Origin: Spinacia oleracea
Lineage: Eukaryota; Streptophyta; Magnoliopsida; Caryophyllales; Amaranthaceae
Reading direction: 5' to 3'
Assembly (NCBI RefSeq): GCF_020520425.1
Contig: NC_079487.1
Span: forward strand, 83,457,141 to 83,521,140
Length of the DNA stretch: 64,000 nucleotides
Both the position numbers and the translations under genes were made by a program. Each line of letters starts with the position of its first letter. The first letter of the stretch is position 1. The notes under the pieces were generated by a model. That model saw nothing but the letters and a program-made list of their open reading frames with translations. It was not told where the DNA came from and ran no database searches. This document shows, one piece after another, positions 59,088 through 64,000 of this stretch.

Positions 59088-59375
59088 TGTCAAAGGACAA
59101 ACTCAACCAAAAGCTTAAGCTGATGGTTGAAGTCCCAAGATTAATTTTATACTCTATCACGCCCCCTCACATGAAAACCCATTGGGCTTGAAGTGTGAAT
59201 GCAACATAAATATTCCACTTTGAAAGGAGGGGGTGGATGAGATTTGAACCCGTGAACTTTGCGTCACGCTGGCTCCGATACCATGTCAAAGGACCAACTC
59301 AACCAAAAGCTTAAGCTGATGGTTAAAGTCCCAAGATTATGGTTGAAGTCCCAAGATTAGTTTTATACTCTATCA
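59088..59375 (-). mobile_element. Complete TRIM (terminal-repeat retrotransposon in miniature), 288 bp
   Basis: Direct terminal repeats lie at 59088-59159 (72 bp) and 59284-59375 (92 bp; longer by a 20-bp internal duplication). Read on the minus strand each starts TGATAGAGTATAAAA and ends CCTTTGACA. After the first comes TGGTATCGGAGCCAGCG, a primer-binding site for initiator Met tRNA, and before the second comes GAGGGGGCG, a polypurine tract. TTACA flanks both sides (59083-59087 and 59376-59380). It is non-coding; movement would have depended on another element. Confidence 0.93.
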
Positions 59376-59967
59376 TTACAGGCCCGAGTCAAAGGTTGTG
59401 CATCTCCCTTGGAAGTGAAACAAAATTAAAAACAGATGCCAGCTATTGGATATATCAATATATCATATACAACACCTCAGACATTAACATGAGGCTAATT
59501 GAGATCATCCCACAATCATATGACAAAGATATGATGATGATAATGCATCAAACAACAATCTGTGATTACATAATAAGAATCATATTTCAACAAAATATTC
59601 AAGGTTTTATATCCAAAAAAAAAAAAAAAACTATTTTATATATTAATGTCAATAATTTGTTCAGATGGGAGGCTTATACATCAACTCCTTTCAAAATGGT
59701 AAACCAAAAAAGAAGGAACAAAAAAAAGAGTTCTTTTTTTTAATGGTTTTTCACAGTTCCAGATGAAGGAAGATATTAGCAGAAATGGTAAAACAAGCCA
59801 TTCTCAGCTTTTATAACTAAGGTCAAAATCATAAGAATCTAGCCGATTAGCTTTCCAAGAGTCGTTAGAACCATAAGAGATGAATTGAAATAAGAGGTCC
59901 TACTAAACATGCCATGAAATGACCACCTGAGCTGAGGCTGCTAATAGATACACAAAAGACACAGCTC

Positions 59968-59973
59968 TTTATT
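59968..59973 (-). terminator. Polyadenylation signal AATAAA of the FLZ gene
   Basis: On the minus strand AATAAA lies about 77 bp beyond the FLZ stop codon. Placement is right for a 3' UTR signal. Confidence 0.5.
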
Positions 59974-60049
59974 ATCAGATGATCAAACTCAGGCAATTTC
60001 ATCAATCACGGGCATAATGACTTAAGGGAAAGCAATTGATAAATTTTCT

Positions 60050-61369
60050 CTATATAGCAACGAACATGCTTTTCTCAAAAATGTCGTCACCGTTTTCGGA
60101 TTTGGGAGATTCTGTGGGAGCCTCGGTCATGTTAGTCTCCTGCTTCTCCTCAATGGAAATCTCCTCCAAACGGCAATCCCAACTGCAGAAAGCTTTCTCA
60201 CCTCTGCAACAAGGTTAAAATAAACATAAACAGTTAAACCACAATGCAGCAATGTAGAAGAAGGTTAGATGAAAGTAAGTAAGACCCTCGAACAAACGAA
60301 CGAACCTATACATGTATATGTCTTTGCCCTCTACCAGCTTCTGCTTGCAAAAGTAGCAGCAACTCAAGAAATCATTTGAAGGATATGGTGATGATACACA
60401 GTTTTCCATACAAGGCAATCTAGTCTCTCCCTTATTTCCAGGATCAATTCCATTAGGGTGACTTTTCAAAACACAGTCACCAAAAATATGAGTAGTTCTG
60501 GGGTTGGGACCATGTGAAATTACACATGTATAGTCCTCTGAGAGCTCAATCTCTTCAGGTGTGAGAGATCGAGTTATTTCATTCCCCGACATTGTACCTG
60601 TAGTCGGCTTATTCAGACCTCCTCCGATCAAATCAAAACTCAAGCTCTTCTCAATTGTCTCGTTCTCAAAACAAGAATGCCTGATCCTTGACTCTACATT
60701 GCGATTGCTCAACCTCGACCCTATCCTCTTGGAATCCAAAGAAAAAGACTGGATTTTCCCAAATTGGTCAGACTCTAAAGGGTCTCCTCCAATCTCAAAT
60801 AAAACATCAGAGCTACCCTTTTGAAGATTAGAAGGCCTTGTCAACCTAGCATGGGGGAAAACTGCATAGTTTTTAGGCAACGACTTAGGCGCCTCACAAA
60901 ACTCGGCACAGGTGGGCGAATTCAGGGTGCCTTTACTCCTAATCTGAGACCCAAACAGTATAGTCTTACTATTACTATTAGATGAAGGGATAACTTTATC
61001 TTTCTCAGGTAAGTTCCTGTCATCATCATCAAGAGAATCAACAATACTCCCAAGTCCAACCTTGGGACAATCCCAACACTTTTGGTGCACCTCTAAAGAG
61101 GATTTAGGGAACCTAAAGGAAGTGCCCAAATTACAGAACAACTTAAAGTCAAGAGGTGAAGTTGGGCTTCTAACTGAGTCACAATCTGAGGCAACTTTTG
61201 GGGTTAATCCTACAAACAGACCAGGAACATTAAAAAAAGAGTTGGTCTTTTGCCTTTGCCCTAAAAAATCACATTGTAAACCTGATTCAGAACCATCATC
61301 TGATGTTACTGGACCCATGTTTTGTTGTTCTTGCGCAATTGATCTACTTCTTTTCTTCAACATCATCAT
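60050..61369 (-). CDS. FCS-like zinc finger (FLZ/DUF581) protein
   Basis: Exon 1 (61369-60306) and exon 2 (60203-60050) join in phase (AG/A) to give 405 aa. I start at the first of three Met codons before LKKRSRS. An in-frame ATG at 61435 exists, but an acceptor (AATACAG) ends at 61385, so that part is probably intronic. The long N-terminal region is polar and disordered, with Ser-rich phrases (SPTSPLDFKLF, SLTPEEIELSEDYTCVISHG). The FLZ domain lies at about 334-378: C338-X2-C341-X19-C361-X3-C365, with the name-giving FCS at 360-362. A short acidic tail follows. FLZ proteins bind the kinase SnRK1 (KIN10 and the beta/gamma subunits) as adaptors in energy and ABA signalling, in nucleus and cytoplasm. 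It resembles the larger FLZ members; the exact number is not decided. Confidence 0.92.
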
Positions 61370-62404
61370 AAAAATTCCCACAATCTGTATTATATTGCAC
61401 AGAAAAAATCTAATCAAAATTGGGTTAAAAATCATAGTTTAGATCAATAAACCCAGAAAATTTATATTTCACAATCAAACAACAAAAAAAGGAGGGAAAT
61501 AAGAACATGCAAATCTAGGAACTGAAAGTAGGAGTAAACAAAACCCAGAAAATTTCAAGCAAATGCAGATTAAATTCGCAAAAAATCCCAGTTTGAAGAA
61601 AACACCAGATCATTGAATGTGTTGCCCAGATTATAACATTTCCCAAGGTGACTATTACTTTAAATAATTTTTGAAATAAACCCATCACAATAATCCCATA
61701 AATTCAAGAAAAGTACATGAAAATCACCCAAAAAATGCATCCATCAGCTCAACCACCAATCAAATTGCAGATTAAACCGGAAATCACAAAAAAAAACCAG
61801 ATGGGTTTTTCAAAAAACACAGAAATTAAAGAAAAATGATGATTAAAAGCTCTTAATCTTAACATTTTAGCTCTAATCATCAGCTAAAGTAAAGTGGAAA
61901 AAAATCATAGGAGAGAGAAAGAGTACATACCTTTTGATTTGATTTTTTGATTTTTTTTTTTTGGATTTTATAAAAAACCCCAAAAAATTAGAAGAAGACC
62001 CCCAGGAAATTAAGAACAAAACTAACAAAATGGGGGAGTTGGGTGAAGAAAAGGGGAAAAAACAAAGGATGAACAAAAAAAGACTTGTACTCCACTCCTT
62101 CTCTCTCTAGTTTTCTCTCTCTAGTTCTTCTTCTTTGTTACAGTGAAATGCATCAAAATCAGCGAAGCATAGTTAGTGAGTGAAGAGAGAGAGCTTCTGA
62201 AATACTCTTCTTTCTCTCTCTGTTTTCTTTCTCTCTCTCTACTGTGTATTTAAAGGAGAGAGAAGACGAGAGGAAAGAGAAAGATGGACTCCGTGGTCAT
62301 TGACGGTCAGGATCATTTCTGGAAAGTGCTTTTTTTATTAAAAAATAAAATTAAAGTTTATAAAAATAAAATTGCTACTCCGTAAATCCAAGCATTTGCC
62401 ACGT
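61370..62404 (-). promoter_or_regulatory. 5' UTR with intron, core promoter and ABRE-like site of the FLZ gene
   Basis: Minus strand: TTTAAATA at 62254-62247 is a TATA-like box with start near 62220. The leader is rich in GAGA/CT. A donor AAAAG/GTATGT at 61931/61930 and an acceptor ending at 61385 define a 5' UTR intron of 546 bp. A 5' UTR intron is common in this family. Upstream, ACGTGGC (62404-62398 on the minus strand) is an ABRE core, in keeping with ABA-responsive FLZ genes. Confidence 0.55.
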
Positions 62405-62634
62405 CACTTGTACAAATGGACTTGTGACGATTTTTTTGTGTGTGTTTATAATTCTTGACTTCTGGAATTTTATGGAGTTGGACTAGATCAGCTTGACCAA
62501 AAAGAAAATTTACTCCTTTCTTAAAAAAAATTAAAAAACAACTCCTTGTAATAATTTTTACGTATAATCGGTTGTAGTTTTAAAAGTTATGGATAAGTAG
62601 GGTAATTTCGATTTCTAATAAGGGTTAGTAGAGG

Positions 62635-63206
62635 GTTAATGAGTCAGAGCCTGCTCATGAGCTACACGATGCTCGGCTCGACAAAGCTCGGTTAAAGCTC
62701 GGTTAAAGCTCGGTTAAAGCTCGGTTCGAGCGGGCTCAAGTCGAGCTCGAGTTCGGCTCGAGAACTTAAACCTCGGTTCGAGCTGGCTCAACTCGAGCTC
62801 GAGTTCGGCTCGAGAATTTAACGAGCTAAGCTTGGGCTATTAATGGCTAGGCTCGAAAGCCCGTGAACAAACTCGAGTTCTTTTTAATATATGTACTTTC
62901 TATAAAATAATTTTTTGAATAAATTAATTTAACAGATATTTATTTTTAACATATAAAACATGAAAAAATTGATAAACATGTTTCTTTATTAAACATTTGA
63001 TGAGCAACCTCGAGCGAGCCTATCGAGCGTCAACGACCTTATCGAGCGTCAACGAGCTTATCGAGCTTCGAGCCGAATTGAGTTCCGTTTTAATGTTTCA
63101 AGCTCGAGCTCGAGTCCAATTTCCCAGGTTCGGCGAGCTTCGAGCTCGAGCTGAGCCTGTGTTCATGAGTTTCGAGCTCGAGCCGAGCCTTTATCGACTC
63201 ATTAAC
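62635..63206. mobile_element. Non-autonomous DNA element built of CTCGAGC/GCTCGG units (572 bp)
   Basis: Ends GTTAATGAGTC and GACTCATTAAC are inverted repeats. The left part has an 11-bp unit AAAGCTCGGTT repeated four times (62685-62732), then a roughly 51-bp unit (CGGTTCGAGC to TCGGCTCGAGAA) twice. The right part has the same GAGCTCGA motifs inverted. The core is AT-rich. The design is like hAT MITEs with clustered subterminal motifs, but I could not find the target duplication. The open frame at 62997-63242 is spurious. Confidence 0.65.
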
Positions 63207-63689
63207 ACCACTATGCCAACAATGAAAATCATGATCAATTGAAACTCTTACTATAATTTCACGATTTTCCGCAACATAAAATTAAGCAGATAATCAACTA
63301 CAAATAATTGAAAGAATAGAATGTGTCATTATTGATTTTAAACTTTTCTTCTGCAAATATCCCCGGGATTCGGCTATATCTTCACAATTTTAATGAATCA
63401 AATGAGATCGTTTCTTCTTCGATAAGTTTAAAATCTGGTAGTTCTACAAATTACTGAAATGTGTCATCAGTTTGTATGATATCTTAAGTGATTCGATTTT
63501 TTTCGTATGAAACAAGTCAGTTACCATATAAGTTATAAGACTAAATCAAGTATATTTGCATAGAGTAATGAGGAATCCATGCTATGCATTCTGCACAATG
63601 CTTTCATAATCCTAGCATAGCTTTTGTACCCATTCATTGCAAATTAAACTAAAAGTCACCCTTGGTTCATATCAACTTTTTTTTTTTTT

Positions 63690-64000
63690 TTTTTTTGTTT
63701 AGGGTGCGTTCTGTTCAACTTATTTGACCTGAACTTATCTGAACTTATTTGAACTTATTGGAACTTATTGGACCTTATTGGAACTTATCTGAACTTATTG
63801 GAACTTATTACTATTAATAAATAATAAATAATAAATAATAATAATAATAATAATAATAAATAATATTAATTATTAAATATAAATAATAATAAAAAATAAT
63901 ATTATTATTACTATTGAAAGTTATTGGAACTTATTGAAACTTATTGGAACTTATCTGGACTTATTGGAACTTATCTGGACTAAGGCTGCGTTCTATTCAC
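63690..64000 (+). repeat. GAACTTATTG minisatellite with an AT-rich core
   Basis: After TTTAGGGTGCGTTCTGTTCA, a 10-bp unit GAACTTATTG (variants CTGAACTTAT, TTGAACTTAT) repeats about eight times, then (AATA/TAA)n at about 63820-63905, then about six more units. At the window end GGCTGCGTTCTATTCAC starts what looks like a second copy in the same orientation, so the whole may be a tandemly arranged MITE-like repeat. Confidence 0.75.

Noticed and set aside
1-64000. CRISPR arrays, operons, phage or plasmid origins
   Set aside because: All tandem repeats found lack unique spacers of constant length beside cas-like genes, and the genes have spliceosomal introns; this is plant nuclear DNA.

Overview
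The window is nuclear DNA of a flowering plant. Its genes have several exons with GT/AG introns, and the spaces between them are filled with plant transposons (Stowaway-like MITEs, hAT-type MITEs, a SINE, a TRIM, Copia and Gypsy LTR elements). The Gypsy element is of the Tat/Retand type, with a tandem array after pol and reverse-strand frames. Retand was described from Silene, and the general look suits a Caryophyllales species (spinach, beet or quinoa kin), but that placement is inference. I see no prokaryotic, organellar or CRISPR-like content.

Five host protein genes can be supported exon by exon. (1) 5716-15268 (+) is a large Enhancer-of-polycomb-like chromatin protein (EPCR type, about 1694 aa, four coding exons). 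(2) 22140-29579 (+) is an ArfGAP of the AGD14 type (14 coding exons). One exon needs either a downstream acceptor or a reading-frame break. (3) 42767-43506 (+) is a small secreted thionin-like cysteine-rich peptide (121 aa, two exons). (4) 53191-56797 (+) is a CHY/CTCHY/RING-H2 zinc-finger E3 ligase of the RZPF34/CHYR1 type (284 aa, ten coding exons, 5' UTR intron of about 2 kb). (5) 60050-61369 (-) is an FCS-like zinc finger (FLZ, formerly DUF581) protein (405 aa, two coding exons plus a likely 5' UTR intron). They belong to different pathways (chromatin, vesicle traffic, defence peptide, ubiquitin ligation, SnRK1-linked signalling). There is no operon-like logic; they are ordinary plant neighbours separated by transposons.

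Layout: 1-1424 is an LTR-element remnant. 1425-2640 is degenerate, possibly old LTR. 2645-3735 is a fold-back element. 3976-4302 is a MITE. 4600-15.7 kb is the EPCR gene with three MITEs in its first coding intron. 17.2-19.1 kb is an LTR with a flanking primer-binding site on the minus strand. 19.1-21.7 kb is a cluster of MITEs, including an hAT element with a perfect 8-bp target duplication. 21.8-29.9 kb is AGD14. 30083-42181 is a young 12.1-kb Tat/Retand-type Gypsy element. 42.6-43.5 kb is the thionin-like gene. 44.7-49.2 kb is a nest (SINE split by an hAT element, then a solo Copia LTR, then a truncated hAT relative). 50.8-57.1 kb is the CHY-RING gene. 59088-59375 is a complete TRIM. 60.0-62.3 kb is the FLZ gene. 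62.6-64.0 kb is repeats.

I found no previously unknown biological system. The most unusual structures are: the 26-bp array of polypurine-tract-like units in front of the Gypsy 3' LTR, with an echo of the same junction inside each LTR; the SINE/hAT/solo-LTR nest with all target duplications intact; the four CX3-4C cysteine triplets of the thionin-like peptide; and the frame conflict in AGD14.
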